Of a stretch of 64,000 nt of DNA, positions 41,838 to 50,571 are shown one piece after another; the first letter of the stretch is position 1, and the number at the start of each line of letters is the position of its first letter. Source of the stretch: Fredinandcohnia aciditolerans. Lineage in GTDB: Bacteria > Bacillota > Bacilli > Bacillales > Bacillaceae_L. Both the position numbers and the translations under genes were made by a program. The stretch lies in assembly GCA_003640645.1 (NCBI GenBank), contig QGHH01000001.1, positions 242,186 through 306,185 on the forward strand, in the 5' to 3' direction. Under the pieces are notes generated by a model. It saw only the letters and a list, made by a program, of their open reading frames with translations. It did not search any database and was not told the origin of the DNA.

Positions 41838-42988
41838 CCCTGAATTACCCCCTTTGCAATGATACCGCGTAGTATTTCTGTGGTACCACCACGTAATGTA
41901 AATCCCGGAGATTGAAGAATAGACTGCCCCATAAATCTCTCCAATAGATTAGTAGATGTGGTGGATGGCGCAACATTAATTATCAATCTTGTAATCTCTG
42001 CCATTTCCTGTTCAAATTTTGTCCCCATATCCTTTACTAAGGAGGCTATGATATTGGAAGGTATCCCTTGTTCAAGCATTTGAGCAATACCAAGAGACAT
42101 ATTTCGAAGCGTCCATAAGCGTGAAATCAAACTACTAACCTCATTTAGACCTTTGATATCTCCCTTTTCAATAAGTACATTTGTAAGTTCATTTAAAAGT
42201 GGATATGTGCTAAGTATACGCTCAGGTCCACTTCGTTCATAAGCCAGTTCTGCCATACTTTGCTTCCATCCGTTCCCAAGAGCACCAACAACCATATCAT
42301 CTGGTATAAAAACATCCTCAAAAAATACTTCGTTAAAGTGGTGTTCTCCAGTCATTAAGTGTATTGGTCTAATGGTAACGCCCGGTGCAGCTAAGTCTAC
42401 CACTAGCTGACTCATTCCGGCATGACGGTTTTGAGGATCCATTGGTTCTGTACGACATAGTGTAATCATATAATGTGCAAGATGTGCACCACTGGTCCAT
42501 ATTTTACTTCCATTTAATATCCAGCCATTCTCAACCTTTACTGCCCTTGATTGAATTGCGGCCAAATCAGATCCAGCATTCGGTTCACTTAGTCCAATCG
42601 AAAAATATATATCTCCATTTGCTATTTTCGGAAGAAAAAATTGTTTTTGATTTTCTGTTCCAAATTTAAGAAAGAGAGGACCAGATTGTCTATCAGCTAT
42701 CCAATGTGCAGCTACTGGTGCACCTGCTGCTAGTAACTCCTCAATAACTATGTATCTTTCAATAGAGGAGCGCTCCCCTCCACCATATTCACGTGGCCAT
42801 GTCATTCCAATCCATCCACGTTCAGCAAGCTTTTTTGTGAACTCTACTGAATATCCACATAACCAACTATCACAAGAAGGGACAATTGAACCACTTTTAA
42901 TTTCTTCATTGATAAACTTTCTAATCTCTCTTCTTAATTCCTCAGTCTCTTTGGGTAATTCAACAACAGGAATTTGCAGCGCTTTCAT
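41834..42988 (-). CDS. Acyl-CoA dehydrogenase, catalytic-type subunit
   Basis: 384 aa. Alpha,beta-dehydrogenation of an acyl-CoA with FAD. Seen: MTWPREYGGGERSSIERYIVIEELLAAGAPVAAHW, FSIGLSEPNAGSDLAAIQSRAVKVENGWILNGSKIWTSGAHLAHYMI (FAD/substrate loop), and the C-terminal SPGFTLRGGTTEILRGIIAKGV with the catalytic-loop Glu. First gene of the three-gene beta-oxidation unit; overlaps the next dehydrogenase by 4 bp. A strong SigA-type promoter and an IclR-type palindrome lie just upstream. It probably acts on the CoA ester made by the synthetase at 58-60 kb. Confidence 0.92.
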   Translation of the reverse strand: MKALQIPVVELPKETEELRREIRKFINEEIKSGSIVPSCDSWLCGYSVEFTKKLAERGWIGMTWPREYGGGERSSIERYIVIEELLAAGAPVAAHWIADRQSGPLFLKFGTENQKQFFLPKIANGDIYFSIGLSEPNAGSDLAAIQSRAVKVENGWILNGSKIWTSGAHLAHYMITLCRTEPMDPQNRHAGMSQLVVDLAAPGVTIRPIHLMTGEHHFNEVFFEDVFIPDDMVVGALGNGWKQSMAELAYERSGPERILSTYPLLNELTNVLIEKGDIKGLNEVSSLISRLWTLRNMSLGIAQMLEQGIPSNIIASLVKDMGTKFEQEMAEITRLIINVAPSTTSTNLLERFMGQSILQSPGFTLRGGTTEILRGIIAKGVIQG

Positions 42989-43025
42989 ATTTTTTCACCT
43001 CTTTAAAAGTAGATAAAACCAATCT

Positions 43026-43040
43026 TACCGATAATCGGTA
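43026..43040. promoter_or_regulatory. Candidate IclR operator 1 (TACCGATAATCGGTA)
   Basis: A perfect 7-1-7 palindrome 38-52 bp upstream of the acyl-CoA dehydrogenase start and 19 bp downstream of the -10 hexamer, so it would overlap the early transcribed region and block RNA polymerase. It lies next to the iclR-family gene. Related sequences occur at the two other promoters of the island (57868-57882 and 60281-60295). Confidence 0.7.
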
Positions 43041-43059
43041 TGTTATACCTATAATTAGT

Positions 43060-43088
43060 ATTATAATACGCATCATCCGCATAGTCAA
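43060..43088 (-). promoter_or_regulatory. SigA-type promoter of the acyl-CoA dehydrogenase operon
   Basis: On the minus strand: -35 TTGACT (43088-43083), 17-bp spacer, -10 TATAAT (43065-43060). Near-consensus in sequence and spacing. The expected transcription start is about 43053, giving a 65-nt leader containing operator 1. Confidence 0.75.
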
Positions 43089-43243
43089 TTCTAAATTATC
43101 TGATAATTATAATGGTAGAATATTTTTATCATTTGAAATTTGTAGATTCGTTTCTCTTCAATAATGTATTTTTACAGAACTTTTAAAAATAAAAACCAAT
43201 TCCAAAATAATTACTTTGAAATTGGGTTTACAAGAAACGGTTT

Positions 43244-44011
43244 TCAATTCATAAATTTTAACTCTTCATTTATTTTATTTGATATTATTTTGATATTTTC
43301 AATAAAACTCTTGACCACATCGTCTGTAACTCGAACCATTGGGGCAGATATAGATACACTAGCAATTACCTCATTATAGCGATTGAAAAGTGGTGTACTT
43401 ACAGAACAAACCCCTGGTACACGTTCTCCAAAACTTATCGCATAGCCATTGTCCCGGATGTTTTCAAGTTCAACCAACAATTCTGATTTTTCTACAATTG
43501 TTTTTTCGGTAATCTCTTCAAGATCAATAGAGTCAAAATAATCCTTTAACTTACCCGAGTCAAAATAAGCTAAAAAAACTTTTGCTGATGCCCCTGCATA
43601 TAATGGCGAGGTTTGACCAATATGGGTTATTGTCATTAGTAGCTGTTTTGCCTCTTCAAAAGCAATGCACTTTCGCTCATTGTTTTCAACAATATTTAAA
43701 TATACATTTTCCCCCAGTTCATCCCTTAGCTGTTTTAAGTATGGTTTAACTGTAGTGATAAGATGTGAATGCTTTTCAACCAAATTTCCAAGGTAGTAAA
43801 GCTCCATACCCAATTTGTACGTCTTTTTCTTATTGTCTTTTTCTAAAAATCCAAAGGTTACTAATGTGTTTAATATTCTTTGAAGACTTGATTTAGATAA
43901 GCCTAGCTTTTGATGAAGGTCAGCTAAGGAGAGCTCGCTCTCGTCAAGGGAAAAAGATTGCAAGATTTGAATGGTACGGCTTATTGTTTGCATTGAATTA
44001 TCTGTAGTCAT
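43244..44011 (-). CDS. IclR-family transcriptional regulator
   Basis: 255 aa. N-terminal winged HTH (about 8-70: SRTIQILQSFSLDESELSLADLHQKLGLSKSSLQRILNTLVTFGFLEKD) and a C-terminal ligand-binding domain (about 85-250: HIGQTSPLYAGASAKVFLAY, GYAISFGERVPGVCSVSTPLFNRYNEVIASVSISAP). Start at 44011 chosen because GAGGTG lies 9 nt upstream; earlier in-frame TTG/ATG codons have no RBS. It is the last gene of the 13-gene catabolic unit and is flanked by the promoter of the acyl-CoA dehydrogenase unit. IclR proteins bind aromatic or small organic acids. It is the obvious candidate to bind the three operators listed in this annotation. Confidence 0.93.
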   Translation of the reverse strand: MTTDNSMQTISRTIQILQSFSLDESELSLADLHQKLGLSKSSLQRILNTLVTFGFLEKDNKKKTYKLGMELYYLGNLVEKHSHLITTVKPYLKQLRDELGENVYLNIVENNERKCIAFEEAKQLLMTITHIGQTSPLYAGASAKVFLAYFDSGKLKDYFDSIDLEEITEKTIVEKSELLVELENIRDNGYAISFGERVPGVCSVSTPLFNRYNEVIASVSISAPMVRVTDDVVKSFIENIKIISNKINEELKFMN

Positions 44012-44078
44012 TTCGGATGGCACCTCAATATTCATGTTAGACAACTTAATTCTTTAAAACTTCTTATTAAAATAATCT

Positions 44079-44264
44079 TTATTTTTCACTTTTAAGTTTT
44101 GTTCCCACTGCAAAACGATTTGGCGGTACTTCTTGAACCATTATTCTTATTGTTTCAAGTGGAGCATTTAGACTGTGATGAATGCTTTCGGCAACCCCTT
44201 TCATACATTTTTCTATCTCTTCACTTTCTCTGCCTTCAATCAACGTAATATGGACGATCGGCAT
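44079..44264 (-). CDS. 4-oxalocrotonate tautomerase family protein
   Basis: 61 aa, length typical of 4-OT. After removal of Met the catalytic Pro1 is present (MPIVHITLIEGRESEEIEKC). Further seen: VAESIHHSLNAPLETIRIMVQEVPPNRFAVGTK, with the Arg and Asn/Phe positions of the family. 4-OT enzymes ketonise or isomerise 2-hydroxydienoates and enol forms of oxoacids. The start at 44264 follows GGAGGGGAAGC; a longer frame to 44369 is not supported. Located between an aldehyde dehydrogenase (118 bp gap) and the iclR gene in the same orientation. It may tautomerise a 2-oxoacid/enol intermediate of this pathway. Confidence 0.9.
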   Translation of the reverse strand: MPIVHITLIEGRESEEIEKCMKGVAESIHHSLNAPLETIRIMVQEVPPNRFAVGTKLKSEK

Positions 44265-44382
44265 GCTTCCCCTCCTAATCACTATTTTTGTCATCTCATT
44301 TATTGTGATAAATCCCTCATCATAATACCAATATTCTGTTTTTAATTCTAATAGAATACGGACACCCACAAAAATATCATTA

Positions 44383-45849
44383 TTAAGCCTTCATTGTAAT
44401 TGTTTTTACAGATGTGAAGAAATCAAGTGCAACTCTCCCAAGTTCCCGATTTTGGGAGCTTGATGCTTTTACACCGCCAAATGGAACCTGTACTTCTACA
44501 CCTGTGCTTTCCCCATTAATTCGCACCATTCCTGCTTCTATCTCATTCATAAATAGCAAGACTTCTTTTAAATTTTCTGTAATAATCGTAGCACTAAGCC
44601 CATACTTAACATCATTTGCTACCTCTAAGGCTTCTTCAAGGGAGTTTACCTTAAGCAATGCAAGTACAGGACCAAAAATTTCCTCTTGGGCAATGGACAT
44701 TTCCGGACTAACATTTTCAAATAGTGTTGGTTCGATATAATATCCATCTTTAAACCCTGGTTGTGTAATACGGTTCCCGCCAAGGGTGATTGTAGCACCC
44801 TCTTCTTGCCCTTTCTTTATAGCATTCAATACATTCTTAAATTGACTTTCGGAAGCTACCGGTCCCATATAGGTATCAGGCTCTAAACCATTTCCTACTT
44901 TAATTTCCTCTAGTTTTTGAATGACCTTTTCTCTAAAAGGTTCATATACATCTTTAATAATAATCGCTCTACTCGTAGCAGTACACTTCTGGCCAGAAGA
45001 TTTCATACTTCCATTAACCACTAATTCTGCTGCTAAATCTAAATTAGCATCAGAAGTAACAATTGCGGGATTTTTCCCCCCCATTTCCAATTGAAATTTG
45101 ATACCGCGTTGTACAGCTTTAGTTGCGATTATTTTCCCAACATCATTTGAACCTGTAAAACTAAGAGCTTTCACATCTGGATGATCACAAATTGCATTCC
45201 CAACCGTTGACCCTCTTCCACTTACTAGATTAATGACTCCAGGTGGAAACCCTGCTTCAACAAAGCATTCGAGTACCTTTATTGCCGTTACTGTCGTTTC
45301 AATTGCTGGTTTAATAACAACTGTATTACCATACACCAATGCAGGAGCCATCTTCCACGCTGGAATTAATGCTGGAAAATTCCATGGAGTGATTAAGCCA
45401 ACGACTCCCAATGGAACACGTGACGTAAAAAGGACAGCCCCCTCTTCGTTTGATGGAATCACCTCACCAATTGCACGAACTCCCTCCGATGAATAGTAAC
45501 GTAACGCTTCAATTGCACGAAGTGTTTCACCTTTAGCTTCAACTAATGTCTTTCCCATTTCCCTGGTCATTGTTTCCGCTACATCATCTAGCCTTTGCTC
45601 AAGAATATCTGCCGTTTTACGCAAGTAATCTCCTCTAGTAGTTCCAGATAATTTTCTCCAGGCTTTCGCAGCAGTTTTAGCTGCTTTTACAGCTTCGTCC
45701 ACTTCATTAGTATTTGATAGTGGGACGTATCCAACTATTTCTTCCGGAATCGCAGGGTTAATACTCGAATGATATTTTCCTGAACCTGGGTTTATCCATT
45801 CACCATCAATAAAGTTCTGATAGGTTTTAACTTCAGTTTTAAATGTCAT
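44383..45849 (-). CDS. NAD(P)-dependent aldehyde dehydrogenase (oxoglutarate-semialdehyde-dehydrogenase-like)
   Basis: 488 aa. Seen: GVVGLITPWNFPALIPAWKMAPAL, LSFTGSNDVGK, general-base Glu in QLEMGGKNP, catalytic Cys in SSGQKCTATSRAIII, EEIFGPVLALL and VPFGGVKASSSQNRELG. The SSGQKCTATSR and FGGVKASS signatures recall 2,5-dioxovalerate/ketoglutarate semialdehyde dehydrogenases (YcbD type), but these also occur in other ALDHs. Start at 45849 with GGAGAATTATC upstream. In the mandelate-style scheme it would oxidise the aldehyde released by the ThDP decarboxylase to the carboxylate used by the acyl-CoA synthetase. Substrate not certain. Confidence 0.92.
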   Translation of the reverse strand: MTFKTEVKTYQNFIDGEWINPGSGKYHSSINPAIPEEIVGYVPLSNTNEVDEAVKAAKTAAKAWRKLSGTTRGDYLRKTADILEQRLDDVAETMTREMGKTLVEAKGETLRAIEALRYYSSEGVRAIGEVIPSNEEGAVLFTSRVPLGVVGLITPWNFPALIPAWKMAPALVYGNTVVIKPAIETTVTAIKVLECFVEAGFPPGVINLVSGRGSTVGNAICDHPDVKALSFTGSNDVGKIIATKAVQRGIKFQLEMGGKNPAIVTSDANLDLAAELVVNGSMKSSGQKCTATSRAIIIKDVYEPFREKVIQKLEEIKVGNGLEPDTYMGPVASESQFKNVLNAIKKGQEEGATITLGGNRITQPGFKDGYYIEPTLFENVSPEMSIAQEEIFGPVLALLKVNSLEEALEVANDVKYGLSATIITENLKEVLLFMNEIEAGMVRINGESTGVEVQVPFGGVKASSSQNRELGRVALDFFTSVKTITMKA

Positions 45850-45903
45850 GATAATTCTCCTCTCTTCCAATCTTCACTTTTTCACTTCAACTAATAAGGA
45901 AGC

Positions 45904-46722
45904 TTACACAATTGCGATTGGACGTAATGGCGATCCAGTTGCTCCATTGATTCGCAATGGTAAAGTAATGAATAAAAATTCATAGACATTATTTTCTGCT
46001 AGTTCTTCTAGATTTAAGGCTTCCATTATATGAATTCCTTTGTCCACTAAAAGATATCTGTGTACAGGTAATTCATGAGTAGGTTGTTTTTCATAGGCAA
46101 CCGTATCACTTCCAGTAAGTGTCATGCCCTGAGAAACAAGCCATCTCGCTGCCTCCTCTGTTACCCCAGGGACCCCCTTATCTGCAGAAAGAAAGAGTCT
46201 CGAATTTGAAAAATACTTTGCCCATCCTGTTCTGATAAGTACAGTATCATCTTTCTGCAACTTGACACCCTGTTTATGGGCGGCTGCCTCTAAATCCTCT
46301 GCAGTTATTTCATACGCATGTTCTAAAATTTCAACATTAAATAAATTCGGCAAGTCTAATAGTACACCCCTGCGTAAAATAGGATTCGCCTCAGTAATAC
46401 TATGAACCTTTAGTCCTTCTGTTTTTGTTTGGTTTGCTTCAACTTCGATTCCACCATGAAAATGCCCATTGCATGATACATGACCAAGTGCATCTATATG
46501 TGTTCCCGTATGTGTACCACTTGCAAAGAAGTCATTTGCGGTAGACAAACCCTTATCAAAAAACAAATCGTGGTGCATTCGCCCCATTGAATATAAGAAT
46601 GGTGGATGAAATGGATGGTGTGGTATACCTGGATGAAATGAATGACCTAGTTCAAATACCGTACCTTCTTTAGGTATTGAAAGGATCTTTGGATCTATAT
46701 TAGTAAATGATGTCAAGTCCAT
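45904..46722 (-). CDS. Cyclase-family (KynB/isatin-hydrolase-like) metal-dependent hydrolase
   Basis: 272 aa. The signature HxGTHxDxxxH appears as SGTHTGTHIDALGHVSCNG near residue 68-86 and would bind Mn or Zn. C-terminal GSDTVAYEKQPTHELPVHRYLLVDKGIHIMEALNLEELAE supplies the conserved His/Glu residues. The family includes kynurenine formamidase, isatin hydrolase and various lactone or imide hydrolases. The protein is longer than KynB (about 205 aa) and closer to the isatin-hydrolase-like group. It has an AGGAGGAGC ribosome binding site. In this operon it may open a lactone or cyclic amide to the hydroxy/oxo acid, an inference from neighbours. Confidence 0.88.
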   Translation of the reverse strand: MDLTSFTNIDPKILSIPKEGTVFELGHSFHPGIPHHPFHPPFLYSMGRMHHDLFFDKGLSTANDFFASGTHTGTHIDALGHVSCNGHFHGGIEVEANQTKTEGLKVHSITEANPILRRGVLLDLPNLFNVEILEHAYEITAEDLEAAAHKQGVKLQKDDTVLIRTGWAKYFSNSRLFLSADKGVPGVTEEAARWLVSQGMTLTGSDTVAYEKQPTHELPVHRYLLVDKGIHIMEALNLEELAENNVYEFLFITLPLRINGATGSPLRPIAIV

Positions 46723-46771
46723 GCTCCTCCTATATACATAGTACGATGTAACAATTCGTAGAGTCTGTAGC

Positions 46772-48433
46772 TTAATATGATTCTAAGAATGTCCCATCTA
46801 ATTCAATCAACTGAATACCCTTTTTGGACATCGTTTCGCTCACTACTTTTGGTAACAAGACTGGTGTTGAAACATAGGTATAATCACAACCAAACGATTC
46901 AGCATACGATTTAAAATTTGGATTTTCTAAGTTTGTAGCTATATTTCTACCAAATTTTTTACGCTGGTTATAGTCAACAGATCCGTATTTATTATCATTA
47001 ACTAGTAAAATTGTAATATCTAAACCTATTTTCTTAGCAACCGATAATTCTTGTGAAGAAAACATAAATCCACCGTCACCTGAAACAATAAGTACTGGAG
47101 AATTGGGATCACCTAATTTTGCTCCTATTCCTGCAGGAATGGCATATCCTAGCGTTCCATATGCCATTGGGAATAGAAAAGTCCGAGGCTCTTCTATTGG
47201 AAAATACCTAGCAGCCCATATTCCAAGCATACAGTTATCAACAACTAACCTTGTTGAAATTGGCAAATTCGCTCGAAGCTCTTTAAATAAGTTTGCAACT
47301 TCAGGAGATTTTTCCGATAGCTTATCAATGATTCCCTTTTTTACTTCATCGACACGTTCTTCTGTTTTTTCTCTACGTTGATTGTTTTGAACAACATGAT
47401 TCACAAGGTAACGAATGGCATTTTTTGTATCCGTTACGATTGGAACAGCTGTTTGGAAGTTCAAACTTACAATGTTAGGATTGGGGTCAATATGTATTAA
47501 TTTTTCAGGTAATGAAAAATCTCCATATCCACCATACTTTAAGCGCGCTGAAAGTCTTGTTCCAACCGCTACTACAACATCACTTTCTTTCATAATTGCT
47601 GAATCCATGACCTCTTTTGCCCAACTAACACCCGTGTATAAAGAATGATTATCTGGAACTACACCTTTTCCTTTTACAGTACTTATAACAGCTGCTCCTA
47701 CCTTTTCCGCTAGTTGTCTAACCAATCTAACAGCTTCTTCATCACGAATTCCACCGCCAACATATAACAATGGTTTTTCTGATTCATTAAGTAAAGTTAC
47801 AGCTTCTTCAAGCTGTTTTTGCACACTATCAGCCATTATTGTTGTTGCAGTATCACTTGATAATCCTGTGCTTTGACTTTTATCAGACTGTACCATTATG
47901 TCAAGTGGCACCTCTATGTACACTGGCTTTTGTGGTTCTTTAAGTGATTCACGAATAACCTGTAAAGTGTCTTCATATGCAGTAGCTGGATTTGTAATAC
48001 GTACTGCCTTTTTAGTAACTTGCTCAAGTAAACCAATCTGATTAGGTAGCTCATGCAAAAAACCTTTATTTTTCCCTATATATGGTGTTTCAATCTCTGT
48101 TGCAATAGCTATTAATGGGATTGAATCAGAATTTGCTTGGGCAATGCCTGTATAAGCATTAGTTACACCTGGTCCTGTTATTAGAAATACAGCGCTCGGA
48201 TTTAATGAAACTCTAGCATAACCGTCAGCCATAAATACAGCTCCCTGTTCATGCCTCGTTTCAATTGTTTCTATATCTGTATCAATTAGTGCTTCAAAAA
48301 GATCAATATTATGCACGCCAGGTATTCCAAATACGTATTTTACACCGGAGTCCTCAAGTGCTTTTAGAATCCATTCGGCACTTTTTTTCGTATCGCTTCC
48401 AACTTTATTATTTACATTACTTGTAATCTGCAT
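46772..48433 (-). CDS. ThDP-dependent enzyme of the acetolactate synthase/decarboxylase family (copy 1)
   Basis: 553 aa with the three usual domains (PYR, central, PP). The catalytic Glu that activates the thiamine ring is in IETRHEQGAVFMADGYARVS near residue 60. The ThDP/Mg-binding motif is ILIVSGDGGFMFSSQELSVAKKIGLDITILLVNDNKYGS near 450-490. Length and fold fit acetolactate synthase, benzoylformate decarboxylase, glyoxylate carboligase and relatives; specificity cannot be read from these motifs. It sits 25 bp after the D-2-hydroxyacid dehydrogenase gene, so 2-oxoacid decarboxylation is the favoured role. A second, distinct paralog is at 50572-52227. Confidence 0.9.
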   Translation of the reverse strand: MQITSNVNNKVGSDTKKSAEWILKALEDSGVKYVFGIPGVHNIDLFEALIDTDIETIETRHEQGAVFMADGYARVSLNPSAVFLITGPGVTNAYTGIAQANSDSIPLIAIATEIETPYIGKNKGFLHELPNQIGLLEQVTKKAVRITNPATAYEDTLQVIRESLKEPQKPVYIEVPLDIMVQSDKSQSTGLSSDTATTIMADSVQKQLEEAVTLLNESEKPLLYVGGGIRDEEAVRLVRQLAEKVGAAVISTVKGKGVVPDNHSLYTGVSWAKEVMDSAIMKESDVVVAVGTRLSARLKYGGYGDFSLPEKLIHIDPNPNIVSLNFQTAVPIVTDTKNAIRYLVNHVVQNNQRREKTEERVDEVKKGIIDKLSEKSPEVANLFKELRANLPISTRLVVDNCMLGIWAARYFPIEEPRTFLFPMAYGTLGYAIPAGIGAKLGDPNSPVLIVSGDGGFMFSSQELSVAKKIGLDITILLVNDNKYGSVDYNQRKKFGRNIATNLENPNFKSYAESFGCDYTYVSTPVLLPKVVSETMSKKGIQLIELDGTFLESY

Positions 48434-48457
48434 AGTCTAAACTCCTTACAATAAAGA

Positions 48458-49450
48458 TTAACGAACACTGAAAACTTCTCCATTAAGAATATTTTTTGGT
48501 CTTTTGCCTTCTAAAACTTGTATAACTTGTTCCGCTGCTGAAACTGACAATTTACGATTCGTTTCCTCTGTGAGACCTGCAATGTGAGGGGTAGCAATTA
48601 TTCTTTCATTTAAAATTTCTACTTCTGCTAAACTTGCAGGTTCAGTCGGAAACACGTCAATACCTGCCCCAGCTATCCGTCTAGAGTTAACTGCTTCGAT
48701 AAGTGCATTTTGGTCAACCACATTACCTCTAGAACAGTTAATGAAAAAGGAAGTGGGCTTCATTATTTCAAAATCTTCCTTTCCAATTATGTGATGGGTT
48801 TCTTTTATATATGGCAAGTGAAGCGTAATATAATCAGCTTTCTCACATATTTCACGAATACTGTAGCATCGTTTAGCATTTGCAATTTGAAATACCTCAT
48901 CAGACAAAAAGGGATCATAGGCGATAATTTCTGTATTAAAACCATTTTTTAATATGGATGCAGTATCTCTTCCTATATGACCGAAGCCAATGATACCAAC
49001 TGTTTTTCCAGATAACTCATTTCCAAGGTTTTCTTGCAAAAATGTTTCTCTACTATCCCATCCATTACGTTTTAATGCATTGTTACTCATTACAATTTTT
49101 TTACCTAAGGCTAACATTAAACCTACAACATGTTCAGCAACTGGACGTGCTCCTACACCAGCATTATTTACAACTACTACACCATTTTTAGTAGCACTAG
49201 GTATATCTATATGATCTGTCCCGGTACCACTTGAGGAGATGACTTTTAATTTTGGTGCTGCATCTAAAAGCTTCTTATTCACACCTGCAGGTAATCTAAC
49301 AATTAAACCATCTACATCATGTAATCTAGGTAAAATTTCATTTGGTACATTCTTTTTAGTTACTCGTACACATTCAACCTCAATACCATAAGACTTCAGA
49401 TATTCTTCCCCTGCTTTATGAAGCATTGGGTTTAATAACATTACCTTCAT
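48458..49450 (-). CDS. D-2-hydroxyacid dehydrogenase (NAD-dependent)
   Basis: 330 aa. PGDH/D-isomer-specific family: reversible oxidation of a D-2-hydroxyacid to the 2-oxoacid. Seen: VISSSGTGTDHIDIPSATKNGVVVVNN, Rossmann motif TVGIIGFGHIGRDTASIL near 150, the catalytic Arg in NCSRGNVVDQNAL, Glu in VFPTEPASL and His in IIATPHIAGLTEE. It lies 23 bp after the Ldh-family gene in the same operon. Two dehydrogenases of opposite stereochemistry beside a racemase-type enzyme suggest that both enantiomers of a hydroxyacid are used. Could alternatively be a phosphoglycerate-dehydrogenase paralog, but no ser genes are near. Confidence 0.92.
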   Translation of the reverse strand: MKVMLLNPMLHKAGEEYLKSYGIEVECVRVTKKNVPNEILPRLHDVDGLIVRLPAGVNKKLLDAAPKLKVISSSGTGTDHIDIPSATKNGVVVVNNAGVGARPVAEHVVGLMLALGKKIVMSNNALKRNGWDSRETFLQENLGNELSGKTVGIIGFGHIGRDTASILKNGFNTEIIAYDPFLSDEVFQIANAKRCYSIREICEKADYITLHLPYIKETHHIIGKEDFEIMKPTSFFINCSRGNVVDQNALIEAVNSRRIAGAGIDVFPTEPASLAEVEILNERIIATPHIAGLTEETNRKLSVSAAEQVIQVLEGKRPKNILNGEVFSVR

Positions 49451-49473
49451 TCTTCTTCACATCCTTGTAATAC

Positions 49474-50544
49474 CTAAATTGGGAAAGAAACCTCTACTTC
49501 TTTTCCTATTTGTATTAGTTTTTGGATTATTTCTTCGGAAAGAGGAATACCATTTTTAACTCTTTCATGAAGTCTTTCAAACTCGATTTCTCCCGGAACA
49601 TAAATTTTTTCAACAGAATCCGCTTTCTTACTGTTTATCACTGTATTTTTAAGAGTTCCTACTCTCTCAAAGAAAATCTCTTTATCTATTAAAGATGATA
49701 CTGAAATTGCTATAACTGTATGCCCTACACCGAATTGGTCCATACTACTTGGATTATGAGTAGAAAAGCCACTTCTAGGTATCTCCGTAGAAACTTTGGA
49801 TCCACTTAAGGCGCCAGCTAAAATTTCATTGATAAACGATATTCCATACCCTTTATGACCAGCAATAGGAAGTGTTATTCCTGAAATTGCCTCTTTTGCC
49901 TTATTCGTCGGCTTACCATCTTTATCAATTGCCCACCCTTCTGGGATTTCCTCATCATCTTGAGCCATTATTCTCAATTTCCCAACTGCAACTGGACTCA
50001 AAGCCATATCTAAAACAATCGGATCCCCATTGGTCGGAATTGCATAAGCAAATGGATTATTTCCTAGTACCGGAACCATGCCTCCAAAAGCAGGTAGTAT
50101 GGCCGGTGCATTCGTCACCACATAGCCAATAAATCCTTTTTCAGCCAATCTGGTTACGTAATAGGCAGCTGCCCCAAAATGATTGCTATTTGTTACAGTA
50201 GTCATACCTATTCCGTAATCGGCCGCATTTTGTGCAGCTTTTTTTACAGCATAATTCATAGCAACATGACCAATTCCATTATCAGCGTCAATGACACTTA
50301 TAGCTCCTTCATCTCGTACTAATTTTATATTTGGTGTTGGATTAATTATTCCTTGTAAGAAACTCCTTACATATCTTGGGAAAATATTCATCCCGTGTGT
50401 GTGTACTCCGCGTAAATCTGCTTCAACTAAAGTTTCCACAAGTATTTGCGCATCCTCTTTCGACATTGAAGTTTTATCTAATACTTCACACCCAAATTGT
50501 GTAAGGACCTCATGTGAAACCTTTTTATTCTTTACGATTTTCAT
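49474..50544 (-). CDS. Ldh-family (malate/L-lactate/L-sulfolactate type) dehydrogenase
   Basis: 356 aa. NAD(P)-dependent dehydrogenase of the YlbC/AllD/ComC fold, unrelated to classical lactate dehydrogenases. Seen: EADLRGVHTHGMNIFPRYV (catalytic His and Arg), TTVTNSNHFGAAAYYV (cofactor loop), VLGNNPFAYAIPT, LDMALSPVAVGKL and LPIAGHKGYGISFINEILAG. Start at 50544 with GAGGTGG eight nt upstream. Members oxidise L-2-hydroxyacids (malate, lactate, ureidoglycolate, sulfolactate). The operon setting between two ThDP enzymes and a D-2-hydroxyacid dehydrogenase points to the same 2-hydroxyacid pathway. Confidence 0.92.
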   Translation of the reverse strand: MKIVKNKKVSHEVLTQFGCEVLDKTSMSKEDAQILVETLVEADLRGVHTHGMNIFPRYVRSFLQGIINPTPNIKLVRDEGAISVIDADNGIGHVAMNYAVKKAAQNAADYGIGMTTVTNSNHFGAAAYYVTRLAEKGFIGYVVTNAPAILPAFGGMVPVLGNNPFAYAIPTNGDPIVLDMALSPVAVGKLRIMAQDDEEIPEGWAIDKDGKPTNKAKEAISGITLPIAGHKGYGISFINEILAGALSGSKVSTEIPRSGFSTHNPSSMDQFGVGHTVIAISVSSLIDKEIFFERVGTLKNTVINSKKADSVEKIYVPGEIEFERLHERVKNGIPLSEEIIQKLIQIGKEVEVSFPI

Positions 50545-50571
50545 TTGGAAAACCACCTCTAATACTTTTTA

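Noticed and set aside
44414-44740. Long frames antisense to the aldehyde dehydrogenase and other genes of the island
   Set aside because: They are antisense shadows of genes with clear protein motifs and have no recognisable domains.
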